In this document: positions 1-7,937 of the stretch, piece by piece
Layout: each line of letters starts with the position of its first letter
How positions within the stretch are numbered: the first letter of the stretch is position 1
Translations under genes and position numbers: made by a program
From: Myxococcales bacterium
Lineage (GTDB): Bacteria; Myxococcota; Polyangia; HGW-17; SLPX01
Length of the DNA: 11,830 bases
Reading direction: 5' to 3'
Assembly: GCA_007131745.1 (NCBI GenBank)
Contig: SLPX01000305.1
Coordinates: 1-11,830, forward strand
Notes under the pieces: generated by a model
What the model was told of the DNA's origin: nothing
Seen by the model: the letters and a program-made list of their open reading frames with translations, nothing else
The model's database searches: none

Positions 1-1707
1 CGCGCCGAAGTCGTTTTCCAGGAGAATGGTAAACGCGTAGTCGCCCTGGGCGGCCGGTGTGAAATCCAGCTCGCCGGTTTCGGCGTGGATGCGCGCGTGT
101 ACGGGAAATTCTCTCAATGACCACCAGAAAGGAGCATCTCCTTCGGCTTGGGGCGAATAAGAAAGCGCTACGCCCGGGGGGCCCGAGATTGGGGGAGTGG
201 AGGTGATGATCGGCGGTGCCGGCCCGGGATTTTCCTTTACCTTTATGCCGTTTCCGGAAACAAACGCGTCGGTGAACTGGTAGAGCACTCCGTCGTTCCA
301 GTAAATGTGAGGCCACCTTGGTTCGTATGGAACAAATCGCGACGCGGGTCCGCCGGTAGGCTGCCATTTCACGGTGTGATGGTATCTCGAGCCGTCCCAC
401 TGGTCCACCGTAACATTGCGGGGAACATCAACCTGCAGTGGAATCAAGCAAGGTTTTGAAAGGTCGGGGGGCGTGGTGAGAATGTTGGCACCGTACGCGG
501 TCGCTTCCCTCCAGTCATCGTCGCTGAGCGGGTCGGGATCATACCAGTCAACGTAATAGAAAAAATGCGGACAATACACGGGTTCAAACTCTGCAAGGTA
601 TCCCCAGCCGGCCAGCAGGGATCCCGAACCCACCGACTCAGGGGGATGATTCAGTTCATAGAAATCCCGCACCGCAGCGTAAATGGTGGGTCGAAACCTG
701 GAATACGTGAGCCATCTTCCGGCCTGCGGCGCGTAAGAAGGATTATTCATGCCTCCGCCGCCCACCCGGTCTGCAAATGTTCGGTCATCAATGTAGACGT
801 TATAAACAAAGGTGGCCGCGAATGCTTCCATGTCCTGGGAATCGAACACCACCCCGTGCTCGGCCGCCAGAGCAGCGAACCCCACGTTGATTGCTGCATG
901 GGAAATGTCTTCTCCGGGCGCGGAGTAAGCGCCGCCCCAGTAGTTCCAAAGATACTCTCCCTGAGCGCCAACAGCCAAAAATGATGCAAACCGCTGGGCC
1001 AATGCCTGAGCCTTGGCCAGGTAATCGGAATCACCTGTCACCTCGTGCAAAACCAGCAACAGCCTGCCCATTGCGTTGGACATGTTCAAGGGAAGGTCCC
1101 TGCCCGGATGATTCAGAAACGATGCGTCACTGCGAAAGATATAGTATCCCTCGGGGTTCCACTGATCTTCGTGAAACGCCACGGTTTCCTCGGCCGCAGC
1201 AATGTAAAGAGCCGCCTTCTCGCCGAATGTCAACCCATCATACGCTATCTCTTCTTCCAACCCGTGGACGACCGCAAGACGCGCGAACTCGGCCAGGCTG
1301 TATGCGATCATTCCCGAATGCACCACGTAGCAATACGGTTCATCGTTCGGCTGGTAGTGCATGTTTCGCCAGCAAGCCCCTGATACACCCCGATAATCGG
1401 TCACCCCACGCACGTCGTCTCTTTGAGCCAACACCCCGTCCAGGTGTCGGATCAACCTCTCGAGGTACATTGGATCCCCGGTGGCTCGAAACATCGCGCA
1501 AAGAGACATCATGACGTAACTCTGCCCCCATGCCAGGGTGGCGTTTTCGTTGTTGTAATCCTTGTACCAATCCCCGTCGTTTACATTCACGTACGCGGTT
1601 TCGTAACCCCACCTGGCGGTGACCGCGGAAACCGGCCTTAGAAACCCGGCCGCAAACATTGCAACCATTAATACGAACAAACCAAACAACCGCATCCAGC
1701 CGCGCAT
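1..1707 (-). CDS. secreted glycosidase-like (alpha/alpha toroid) protein with Ig-like domain, 3' partial
   Basis: The reading frame runs without a stop from an ATG at 1707 to the left edge (569 codons), so the C-terminus is missing. I chose 1707 over the ATG at 1713 because AAGGA (1718-1714) lies 6 bases before 1707 but directly abuts 1713. Residues 1-28 form a signal peptide: two Arg, a long hydrophobic stretch, then PVSA. Residues of about 30-400 are helical and rich in Trp/Tyr, with repeats such as WGQSYVMMSLCAMFRATGDP, SGMIAYSLAEFARL and SNAMGRLLLVLHEVTGDSDY. This resembles six-hairpin (alpha/alpha) glycosidases, lyases or epimerases. From about residue 498 a PPIITSTPP...TGELDFTP pattern suggests a putative Ig (He_PIG) or cadherin-like domain. 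Inference: an exported carbohydrate-active or surface protein. I cannot assign a family or catalytic residues, and a non-enzymatic role is possible. Confidence 0.75.
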   Translation of the reverse strand, partial: MRGWMRLFGLFVLMVAMFAAGFLRPVSAVTARWGYETAYVNVNDGDWYKDYNNENATLAWGQSYVMMSLCAMFRATGDPMYLERLIRHLDGVLAQRDDVRGVTDYRGVSGACWRNMHYQPNDEPYCYVVHSGMIAYSLAEFARLAVVHGLEEEIAYDGLTFGEKAALYIAAAEETVAFHEDQWNPEGYYIFRSDASFLNHPGRDLPLNMSNAMGRLLLVLHEVTGDSDYLAKAQALAQRFASFLAVGAQGEYLWNYWGGAYSAPGEDISHAAINVGFAALAAEHGVVFDSQDMEAFAATFVYNVYIDDRTFADRVGGGGMNNPSYAPQAGRWLTYSRFRPTIYAAVRDFYELNHPPESVGSGSLLAGWGYLAEFEPVYCPHFFYYVDWYDPDPLSDDDWREATAYGANILTTPPDLSKPCLIPLQVDVPRNVTVDQWDGSRYHHTVKWQPTGGPASRFVPYEPRWPHIYWNDGVLYQFTDAFVSGNGIKVKENPGPAPPIITSTPPISGPPGVALSYSPQAEGDAPFWWSLREFPVHARIHAETGELDFTPAAQGDYAFTILLENDFGA

Positions 1708-1713
1708 GATCAT

Positions 1714-1718
1714 TCCTT
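1714..1718 (-). promoter_or_regulatory. ribosome binding site deciding the start at 1707
   Basis: On the minus strand AAGGA is followed by ATGATCATG. The first ATG (1713) touches the Shine-Dalgarno sequence, while the second (1707) has a 6-base spacer, so 1707 is the better start. The difference is only two residues (Met-Ile). Confidence 0.6.
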
Positions 1719-1733
1719 TCGACTAAGGGCTTC

Positions 1734-1759
1734 GACACTTAAATGTCTCTTACAAGACA
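1734..1759. repeat. two overlapping inverted repeats upstream of the secreted protein gene
   Basis: GACACTTAAATGTC (1734-1747) is symmetric at 12 of 14 positions. The next element, TGTCTCTTACAAGACA (1744-1759), has five-base arms TGTCT/AGACA. They share TGTC and lie 27-52 bases before the start at 1707, where an operator could act. No clear -10/-35 pair was found beside them. Confidence 0.3.
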
Positions 1760-1842
1760 AACAAATCTTCGGAGCGTGCGCAATCAGGAAATTCAATCTT
1801 CAACGGACATGTACGTGGGTGTTGTAGTGAAAGAAATTGGGG

Positions 1843-1862
1843 GCGGCAAAGACATTTGCCGC
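1843..1862 (-). terminator. intrinsic terminator of the hdr-mvh operon
   Basis: A perfect 8-bp stem, GCGGCAAA and TTTGCCGC with a 4-base loop, begins seven bases after the mvhA stop codon. On the minus strand it is followed by CCCCAATTTCTTTC, which is only moderately T-rich. Position and perfect pairing favour a terminator that separates the hydrogenase operon from the secreted protein gene. Confidence 0.6.
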
Positions 1863-1869
1863 GGATTGT

Positions 1870-3339
1870 TCAGTTTCTGCGGATGTTTCTCACCGTGTTG
1901 CCGGAAGAGTCGAACACGTTGACTTCAAGGGGCATCTTCCCGGGGAGGCTGTGGGTGGCGCAACTGAAGCATGGGTCATAGGCTCGAAACGCCATCTCCA
2001 CCATGTTCAAGAGGGCCTGGTCTACATCGTTTTTGATGTTCTTGATCAATCCCTGGGCCGCCTTTTTGAGCGACATGGAAATGGGGGCATTGTTGTTGGT
2101 GGTTCCCACGATCAAGTTGGCTTCGGTTACAATGCCGTCCGGGTCGGTCTTGTAATGATGGGTAAGCGTGCCGCGTGGAGCTTCCACGATCCCGACTCCT
2201 TCCTTTGGAGTCTTTGTGGGAATCTGCCGGAAATCCGGGGATGTAAGCTCTTTGTCCTTTACAAGGTCGTTCCATCGCTCGGCCGCGTAGAGCAACTCGA
2301 TTAGCCGCGCCCAGTGAATAGCCAAGGTTGCATGACAAGGTTTTCCGCCAACCGTTTCGTACATTTTTTCGTAATGTTCCTGCGCGAGCGGTGTGGCCAT
2401 TCCGTCGGCCGCGTTCAACCTGCTGAGCGGGATGGCCCGGTAGAGGCTGGTTCCCTTTCCTTCCTTAAATCCCTGCCACCCGAGTTTCTTCAGGTACGGG
2501 TACTTGAGATACGAATAGGGCAACACATGCTCAGCGATGTAATCGGTGTATTCCTCGGGGCCGTATTTGCAGATTTCTTTTCCTTCTACATCGGTGACCC
2601 GGACCTTGCCGTCGTAGAAATTAACCTTGTTGTTTTCATCCACGACTCCCATGTCGCCCACTTCAAGACGATAGGTGTCGCCCAGGATCAGGTCCACATA
2701 GGTCTTGTTGGACAGCACGACGTCTTCGAACAGCTTCAGGGAAAACTTGGCGAACTCAAGGCATTTTTCGCCCTTTTCCTGGATTTCCTTTCGCTCTTCT
2801 TCGGTGATCCCCTTGCTCACTCCGCCGGGAAGCCCCCACACGGGATGAGTCGACCGCCCGCCGGTCATGATTATCTGCATGTCCTGAGCGTACTTGCGGT
2901 GTTCGATTACCTTGGAGCCTATTTCCAGCCCGACCTTTTCTATCACGCCAAGAATGTTTCTCTTGGCCGGGTCCGCGTCCGGGCCCACCACGAAATCGGG
3001 CGCGCCGAGGTAATAGAAATGAAGGGTGTGGTCATAAACGTAGTAGATACTGTAGAAGAGTTCCCTGAGTTTTCTTGCGGTGGGGGTGGGCTCGATGTCG
3101 AACACCCTGTCGAGCGCCTTGGTCGCTGCCATGTGGTGGGACGCGGGGCACACACCGCACAGCCTGATGGTGATTCTCGGAAGTTCTTCCACAGGGCGTC
3201 CCACGCAGAATGTTTCAAAGCCTCTCAACTCGGGAATCTGAAAGTAACAGTTTTCAACATTGCCCTCATCGTTGAGAAAGATATTTATTTTCCCATGACC
3301 CTCCAGACGGGTAATGGGGTCGATGGTTATATGCTTCAT
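1870..3339 (-). CDS. mvhA: group 3c [NiFe]-hydrogenase large subunit MvhA (F420-non-reducing)
   Basis: This 489-residue protein is the catalytic subunit that would hold the Ni-Fe centre and split or form H2 in the cytoplasm. Both nickel-binding motifs are present: RLCGVCPASHH near the N-terminus (C61, C64) and DPCFSCATH near the C-terminus (C457, C460). All four ligands are ordinary cysteines, with no selenocysteine. After His463 there is a 26-residue tail (SLPGKMPLEV...), matching the peptide that a dedicated endopeptidase removes after nickel insertion in most large subunits; no such protease gene is in the window. AAGGAG lies 9 bases before the ATG. It is the last gene of the operon, 36 bases after mvhG and followed by a terminator. 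There is no signal peptide. The assignment rests on motifs and on the mvhD-mvhG-mvhA order. Confidence 0.95.
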   Translation of the reverse strand: MKHITIDPITRLEGHGKINIFLNDEGNVENCYFQIPELRGFETFCVGRPVEELPRITIRLCGVCPASHHMAATKALDRVFDIEPTPTARKLRELFYSIYYVYDHTLHFYYLGAPDFVVGPDADPAKRNILGVIEKVGLEIGSKVIEHRKYAQDMQIIMTGGRSTHPVWGLPGGVSKGITEEERKEIQEKGEKCLEFAKFSLKLFEDVVLSNKTYVDLILGDTYRLEVGDMGVVDENNKVNFYDGKVRVTDVEGKEICKYGPEEYTDYIAEHVLPYSYLKYPYLKKLGWQGFKEGKGTSLYRAIPLSRLNAADGMATPLAQEHYEKMYETVGGKPCHATLAIHWARLIELLYAAERWNDLVKDKELTSPDFRQIPTKTPKEGVGIVEAPRGTLTHHYKTDPDGIVTEANLIVGTTNNNAPISMSLKKAAQGLIKNIKNDVDQALLNMVEMAFRAYDPCFSCATHSLPGKMPLEVNVFDSSGNTVRNIRRN

Positions 3340-3375
3340 TTTCCAGACTCCTTGGCGTTTTCGTTCGCTGTTCGA

Positions 3376-4362
3376 TCAGTTCTCATCCGGAGATGACGGC
3401 GCATTGTCCAGGCGGCGGTGCAGCAGCGCCTTCGCCAGGCCGAATCGATAAAAATACCCCGCGGGATCCGGAAGCGTATCCATGATCTTTTCAACTTCCT
3501 CCGGAGTATCCGCCTTTATCACCGAAGCCACTGCGGAGCAGATCTTTGCTCCCTGGTCCAACACTTCGGACGTGGGACCGTAGCAACCGCGGCAAGGCAG
3601 GTTGCACTTTATGCATCGCGCGCCGCATCCTGCGCGGGTCGCAGACCCCATGCAGAAAATCCCCTGCTCCACGAGGCAGGTGTCCTTATCCGGAAATTTC
3701 ATGTGCGGACGGACGAATTTTTCAATGGAGCGCTCGGAGACTTCACGGGGGCATTCCTCGCAAAGCGCCTTGTCCAACGCTCCGACGACCGAACCCTTGG
3801 GGGGCAGGTTGCCGGTGGCGACCGCTTCCAGCACGGCCCAAATCTGGTGCGGAGCGGGAGGACAGCCGGGGACGTAGTAGTCAACGTCAACCGTCTGATC
3901 CAGGGTTTTCACCGTGTTGTACAACACCGGAATTTCCAACTCGCCTTCATTCACCTTGAAATGGGTCTGAGGCAACACTCCATCGGGGTTGCTCACAGAG
4001 GGTCCGTCCTTGTATGCATAGTTGAATATCTCTTCCCGGTTGTGAAAATTCGCCAGGCCGGGAATACCGCCCATGTGGGCGCAGGATCCGAAGGCTACGA
4101 GGACCTTAGCCTTCTTGCGCAACAACTTTGCCATGTGCTCGTTTTCGGTGTTTCGGATCGCTCCGTTGAAAAGACAGATGTCCATGTATCCGTCTTCCAT
4201 GTCTTCGACATCCTTGTACTTGAAATCCATGGCAACGGGCCAGAAAACAAAGTCCACCAGCTTGATCAAGTCCAGGACCTTTTCGTGAATATCCAGCGTG
4301 GAAACATCGCACCCGCCGCAACTTGCAGCCCAGTAGGCGCCGACTTTGAGTTTATCAGCCAT
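3376..4362 (-). CDS. mvhG: [NiFe]-hydrogenase small subunit MvhG
   Basis: This 328-residue iron-sulfur subunit wires the Ni-Fe site of MvhA to MvhD. The proximal cluster ligands are visible as SCGGC (C15, C18), FGSCAHMGG (C94) and VPGCPP (C167). A Cys-rich second half (C201, C204, C229, C237, C246, C250, C253, C257, C260) supplies ligands for the medial and distal [4Fe-4S] clusters, as in F420-non-reducing small subunits. No Tat signal is present, consistent with a cytoplasmic group 3 enzyme. The ATG shares one base with the mvhD stop codon (TGATG), and AAGGAGGT lies just upstream inside mvhD, so translational coupling is likely. The C-terminal end (SSPDEN) is short and acidic. Confidence 0.94.
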   Translation of the reverse strand: MADKLKVGAYWAASCGGCDVSTLDIHEKVLDLIKLVDFVFWPVAMDFKYKDVEDMEDGYMDICLFNGAIRNTENEHMAKLLRKKAKVLVAFGSCAHMGGIPGLANFHNREEIFNYAYKDGPSVSNPDGVLPQTHFKVNEGELEIPVLYNTVKTLDQTVDVDYYVPGCPPAPHQIWAVLEAVATGNLPPKGSVVGALDKALCEECPREVSERSIEKFVRPHMKFPDKDTCLVEQGIFCMGSATRAGCGARCIKCNLPCRGCYGPTSEVLDQGAKICSAVASVIKADTPEEVEKIMDTLPDPAGYFYRFGLAKALLHRRLDNAPSSPDEN

Positions 4363-4814
4363 CAGGCCACCTCCTTCAGAGACTCGCGGATCTTGGCCAG
4401 CCCCGATTTTGTCAAGGCATCCAACGGACCCAACTTGCGGACCGTTTCGGTCATATCATTTACCACCTCTTTGAACCTCTCGCCCTCGGACGCGGAAACC
4501 CATTCCAGGCGGACGCGTTCCGGCTCGATTCCGAATTGCTTGAGCATCCTTTTCAAGAGGGGCATACGGCGAAGTGTCTTGACGTTGCCGTTGTCGTAGT
4601 GGCAATCGCCCGGGTGACATCCCGCAACCAAAACACCGTCCGCGCCTTCCGAAAGAGCTTTCAGTATAAAGGTTGGATCCACTCGGCCGCTGCACATGAC
4701 CCGAACCACTCTCACGTTCGGCAGATACTTGATCCTGGAGGTTCCGGCCAGGTCCGCGCCCGTGTACGAGCACCAGTTGCAGAGAATTCCTACTATTTTG
4801 GGTTCAAAGCTCAC
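4362..4814 (-). CDS. mvhD: MvhD, [2Fe-2S] electron-transfer subunit linking hydrogenase to HdrA
   Basis: This 150-residue FlpD/MvhD-family protein carries electrons from the MvhAG hydrogenase to HdrA. Its cysteines fit the family pattern: CNWC (C12, C15), VMCSGRVDP (C41) and GCHPGDCHY (C66, C71). The start is GTG at 4814, overlapping the hdrA stop by four bases (GTGA), with a G-rich Shine-Dalgarno sequence (GAGGGGG) a few bases upstream in hdrA. The overlaps at both ends tie hdrA, mvhD and mvhG into one translational unit. In some relatives MvhD is fused to HdrA; here the two are separate. I see no sign of truncation. Confidence 0.93.
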   Translation of the reverse strand: MSFEPKIVGILCNWCSYTGADLAGTSRIKYLPNVRVVRVMCSGRVDPTFILKALSEGADGVLVAGCHPGDCHYDNGNVKTLRRMPLLKRMLKQFGIEPERVRLEWVSASEGERFKEVVNDMTETVRKLGPLDALTKSGLAKIRESLKEVA

Positions 4815-6778
4815 AGCAACACCCCCTCGATTTCAGCTATTACCTGTTCGGTAGTGAAGTGTTTGGACTTTATAGCGTTGCTCGGGCAGGCAGCCGCACA
4901 GGTTCCACAACCCTTACAAAGCGCTTCTTGAATAACGGCTATCTTCTTTTCTTCGTCAAAGCTTATTGCATCATAAGGACACAAAGTGATGCAAGTTCGG
5001 CAACCCGAGCACAAATCATCGATGACGTGAGCCGTGTTGGCCTCCAGTTCCACCTTGCCCCTTTGAAGCAGCGACAAGGACTTGGCGGCCGCGCCGCTTC
5101 CCTGAGCCACCGACTCGGGGATATCCATCGGTCCCGAGCACGTCCCGGCGAGGAAGATTCCGTCCGAAGCTGTTTCCACCGGGCCCAGCTTGGGATGCTT
5201 TTCAATGAAAAACCCTGCTGAATCCCGGCTCACACCAAGCAATCGGCCGAGATCCGTGGAATCGTACCGGGCCTTCATGGCCGGAGACAGGATCACCATG
5301 TCCACGGGAACCCGGAGGGTTTCTCCGAGAAGAGTGTCTTCCGCTCGCACGATGAGCTTGCCCTCTTCTTCATCATCTTCCGCCATGTCGGTCACCTCCG
5401 CCACCTTGCCCCGCACGAACCGCGTGCCTTCTTCGCAGAGCCTCTTGTAAAACTCCTCGTAGCGCTTTCCACCGGCCCGGATATCAATGTAGAAATTGAT
5501 GATTTCCGCACCGGTCTTTTCCTCTAAAAGATGCGCGTATTTCAGAGAGTACATGCAACAAACCTTGCTGCAATGCTCTTCGTAATTATGATCCCTGCTT
5601 CCCACGCAGTGAACGATGGCGACTCTTTCGGGAACGCTTCCGTCCTTGCACACAACCTTGCCGCTTGTCGGCCCCGCGGAGTTTACAAGCCGTTCAAATT
5701 CCAGGCTCGTGTAAACCTCGGGGTAAACCCCGTAACCCAGGTTCGCCATCTCGCGGGGGTTGAAAAGATCGTAGCCCGTAGCCACGATGATCGACCCGAC
5801 TTCCACTTCTTCGATGCGATCTTTCTGCTCGAAATCAATCGCGTCCATTTCACAAACTTTCTCGCAAACCCTGCATTTGCCCGGCTTGAGGAAGTAGGTG
5901 CAATTCGCCGCGTCGATTACCGGCTTGTTGGGAACCGCTTGAGCGAAAGGCGTGTATATGGCGCGCCGCTTTCCAAGCCCCTCTTCGAACTCGCTCAGCA
6001 CCTTCTTGGGGCATTTTTCGAGACACATGCCGCAGCCGTTGCACTTGTCGTGATCAACGTAGGCTGCTTTCCGTCGAACCTTGACCTTGTAATTGCCGAC
6101 GAAACCTTCAAGACTTTCCAGCTCGCTGTAGGTCAAGAGTTCAATGTTGTCATGCTGCCCCACCGAGACCATCTTGGGCGTCAAGATGCACGCTGCGCAA
6201 TCCAGGGTGGGAAAGGTCTTGTCGAACTGGGCCATGTGCCCGCCGATGGAAGGCTCCTTTTCAACAAGGTAAACCTTGTTGCCGGAATCCGCGATGTCCA
6301 AGGCCGCCTGGATTCCCGCAATGCCGCCTCCAAGAACCATCACATTCTTGTTTACGTCAAACGTCGATGTTTCCAGGGGTTCGAGCAGTTTGGCCTTCCG
6401 GATGGCACCGAGAGTCAAAGCCTTGGCTTTCAAGGTGGCTGCATCCTTGTCATCGGTAACCCACGAGCAATGCTCCCGGATGTTGGCCTGTTGGAACAGG
6501 TACTGGTTCAACCCTCCATCCGCGCAAGCCCGGCGGAAAGTCTTTTCATGCATCAACGGCGAACACGCGGCCACCACGATGCGGTTCAAGTTATGTTCCT
6601 TGATGTCATCCCTGATCAGCGCCTGTCCCGGCTCGGAACAAACGAATTTGTAATCCCTTGACACCACGACCCCATCGATTTCAGCGGCAAAATCCCTCAC
6701 CGCCTCCACATCGACGACATTTGCAATGTTGGAACCACAGTGACAAACATAAACGCCCATACGAATATCTTCGGCCAT
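4811..6778 (-). CDS. hdrA: heterodisulfide reductase subunit A, flavin-based bifurcating subunit
   Basis: This 655-residue protein, close to the methanogen HdrA length, would bind the FAD that splits electron pairs from H2 between ferredoxin and the HdrB/HdrD-type partner. Domains in order: an N-terminal module with VCHCG (C12, C14) plus C47 and C72; a dinucleotide fold, VLGGGIAGIQAAL (G150, G152, G155), followed by EKEPSIGGHMAQ; a conserved LDCAAC (C194, C197); an inserted ferredoxin domain (C246/249/252/256 and C293/302/305/309); the HCVGSRD...CSKVCCMYS stretch (C391, C403, C407, C408); and a C-terminal two-cluster ferredoxin (C590/593/596/600, C621/624/627/631). AGAGGG precedes the ATG by about 8 bases. 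It lies 20 bases after the HdrD-like gene and overlaps mvhD by four. All expected cluster ligands seem intact. Confidence 0.95.
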   Translation of the reverse strand: MAEDIRMGVYVCHCGSNIANVVDVEAVRDFAAEIDGVVVSRDYKFVCSEPGQALIRDDIKEHNLNRIVVAACSPLMHEKTFRRACADGGLNQYLFQQANIREHCSWVTDDKDAATLKAKALTLGAIRKAKLLEPLETSTFDVNKNVMVLGGGIAGIQAALDIADSGNKVYLVEKEPSIGGHMAQFDKTFPTLDCAACILTPKMVSVGQHDNIELLTYSELESLEGFVGNYKVKVRRKAAYVDHDKCNGCGMCLEKCPKKVLSEFEEGLGKRRAIYTPFAQAVPNKPVIDAANCTYFLKPGKCRVCEKVCEMDAIDFEQKDRIEEVEVGSIIVATGYDLFNPREMANLGYGVYPEVYTSLEFERLVNSAGPTSGKVVCKDGSVPERVAIVHCVGSRDHNYEEHCSKVCCMYSLKYAHLLEEKTGAEIINFYIDIRAGGKRYEEFYKRLCEEGTRFVRGKVAEVTDMAEDDEEEGKLIVRAEDTLLGETLRVPVDMVILSPAMKARYDSTDLGRLLGVSRDSAGFFIEKHPKLGPVETASDGIFLAGTCSGPMDIPESVAQGSGAAAKSLSLLQRGKVELEANTAHVIDDLCSGCRTCITLCPYDAISFDEEKKIAVIQEALCKGCGTCAAACPSNAIKSKHFTTEQVIAEIEGVLL

Positions 6779-6798
6779 TTTGTTTTCCCTCTTTCAGC

Positions 6799-7935
6799 TC
6801 AAAGTGCCGACTCAACGATTTCGGCCAGATCCTTGATCTCTATTTCTTCATCTTTGTTCAAACTTTTGGCGCCGTCTTCCAGCATCAAAATGCAAAAAGG
6901 GCATCCGGTGGCTATCACGCCCGCCCCGGTTTCGAGCGCTTCCTCGATCCGGGTCTCCGCGAAACGATCACCGGCCGCAGTTTCCATCCATGCTCCTCCT
7001 CCTCCTCCTCCGCAGCAAAGGCTTCGTTCCCGAATCCTTCTCATCTCCTTGAACTCGACTCCATCGATTCCCCTGATTACATTCCTCGGCGTTTCGTAAA
7101 CCCCGGCGTGCCGTCCCAGGTAACAAGGATCATGGTATGTAATCACTTTCCCCTTTTGATCCTTGAACTTCAACTTTCCCTCGTTCATGAGCTTTTCGAT
7201 CACCTCGGTGTAGTGATACACCTCAACATCGCTCATTGCGTAAAGATCCCGAAACGCCTTGTAACAGTGGGGGGAAATGCAGATTATCTTGTTCACCCCA
7301 TACTTCTTAAAGGTCTCCAGGTTGGAATCCTTGAGTTCATCAAACAGTTCGGGGTTGCCGATCTTGTGAGCCGCATCCCCGCAACAGGAAGCCTCTTCGC
7401 CGATTATCCCGAAATCCACGCCAGCCGCCTGCAGAATTTTCACTAAACTCCGGGCAACCTTTTGCGAACGGGAATCATATGCTGGAGTACAACAGGTAAA
7501 CAGGAGATACTCGGTTTCAGGGGTGACCTTTTTGACATCAACTCCCTTGATCCACTTCGTTCTTTCCTGCCTGGACTCGGTCCATGGATTCCCCTCTTGG
7601 TCCAAGCTGTTCAAGACCGTTCTGAGCGGCCTGGGAAGCTGATCCATTTCAACAAGAATTGATCTCATCGAGCGGATAACATCAATGATCTCCACCCCCC
7701 TGGGGCAACGTGACACGCACATGTTACAAGTCACGCATTTCCACAAATCCTCCCCCTCGAAACCCTCCAAACCGAATTGGGCTTTCCTGATCATGTCCCG
7801 GACACCCAACCCGCTCAGATCATTCCATGGACAGCTCCCGGTACAGGTTCCACACTGGTAGCAGATGCGTAGATCCTCACCCCCGGCCTCCAAAATCATT
7901 TCCGTGACCTCGGGGTTCATCGTCAAATCACTCAT
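6799..7935 (-). CDS. HdrD-like iron-sulfur protein (HdrC-HdrB fusion, two CCG domains)
   Basis: This 378-residue protein combines the parts that methanogens often encode as separate HdrC and HdrB. Residues 25-35 (CYQCGTCTGSCP) and 67-77 (CVTCNMCVSRCP) bind two [4Fe-4S] clusters, as in HdrC. Two CCG domains follow, as in HdrB, HdrD, GlcF and LutA. The first has C148/C149, C184/C185 and ISPHC (C224); the second has C271, CCGGGGGG (C307/C308) and CPFC (C345/C348). In the first domain the usual first Cys of CxxC is Ser221, with C219 two residues upstream, so only the second domain seems fully equipped for a non-cubane cluster. It probably takes electrons from HdrA and reduces a disulfide or another acceptor. 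No membrane segment is visible. AAGGAG lies 6 bases before the ATG. A GlcF/LutA-type oxidoreductase subunit is the alternative, but operon position favours the Hdr role. Confidence 0.88.
   Translation of the reverse strand: MSDLTMNPEVTEMILEAGGEDLRICYQCGTCTGSCPWNDLSGLGVRDMIRKAQFGLEGFEGEDLWKCVTCNMCVSRCPRGVEIIDVIRSMRSILVEMDQLPRPLRTVLNSLDQEGNPWTESRQERTKWIKGVDVKKVTPETEYLLFTCCTPAYDSRSQKVARSLVKILQAAGVDFGIIGEEASCCGDAAHKIGNPELFDELKDSNLETFKKYGVNKIICISPHCYKAFRDLYAMSDVEVYHYTEVIEKLMNEGKLKFKDQKGKVITYHDPCYLGRHAGVYETPRNVIRGIDGVEFKEMRRIRERSLCCGGGGGGAWMETAAGDRFAETRIEEALETGAGVIATGCPFCILMLEDGAKSLNKDEEIEIKDLAEIVESAL
6994..7011 (-). repeat. (GGA)6 trinucleotide tract in the CCG motif
   Basis: Six consecutive GGA codons (minus strand) encode Gly309-Gly314 directly after Cys307-Cys308 of the second CCG domain. 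A glycine run is normal for the family, but the pure repeat at DNA level could expand or contract in frame by slippage. Confidence 0.7.
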
Positions 7936-7937
7936 TC

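Noticed and set aside
1340..1738. 132-codon minus-strand frame over the start of the secreted protein
   Set aside because: Arg-rich shadow frame of the real gene, which runs open from 1707 to the window edge with a signal peptide.
2314..3396. Long plus-strand frame (360 codons) opposite mvhA
   Set aside because: Antisense shadow of the clear MvhA coding sequence; no own domain or ribosome site evidence.
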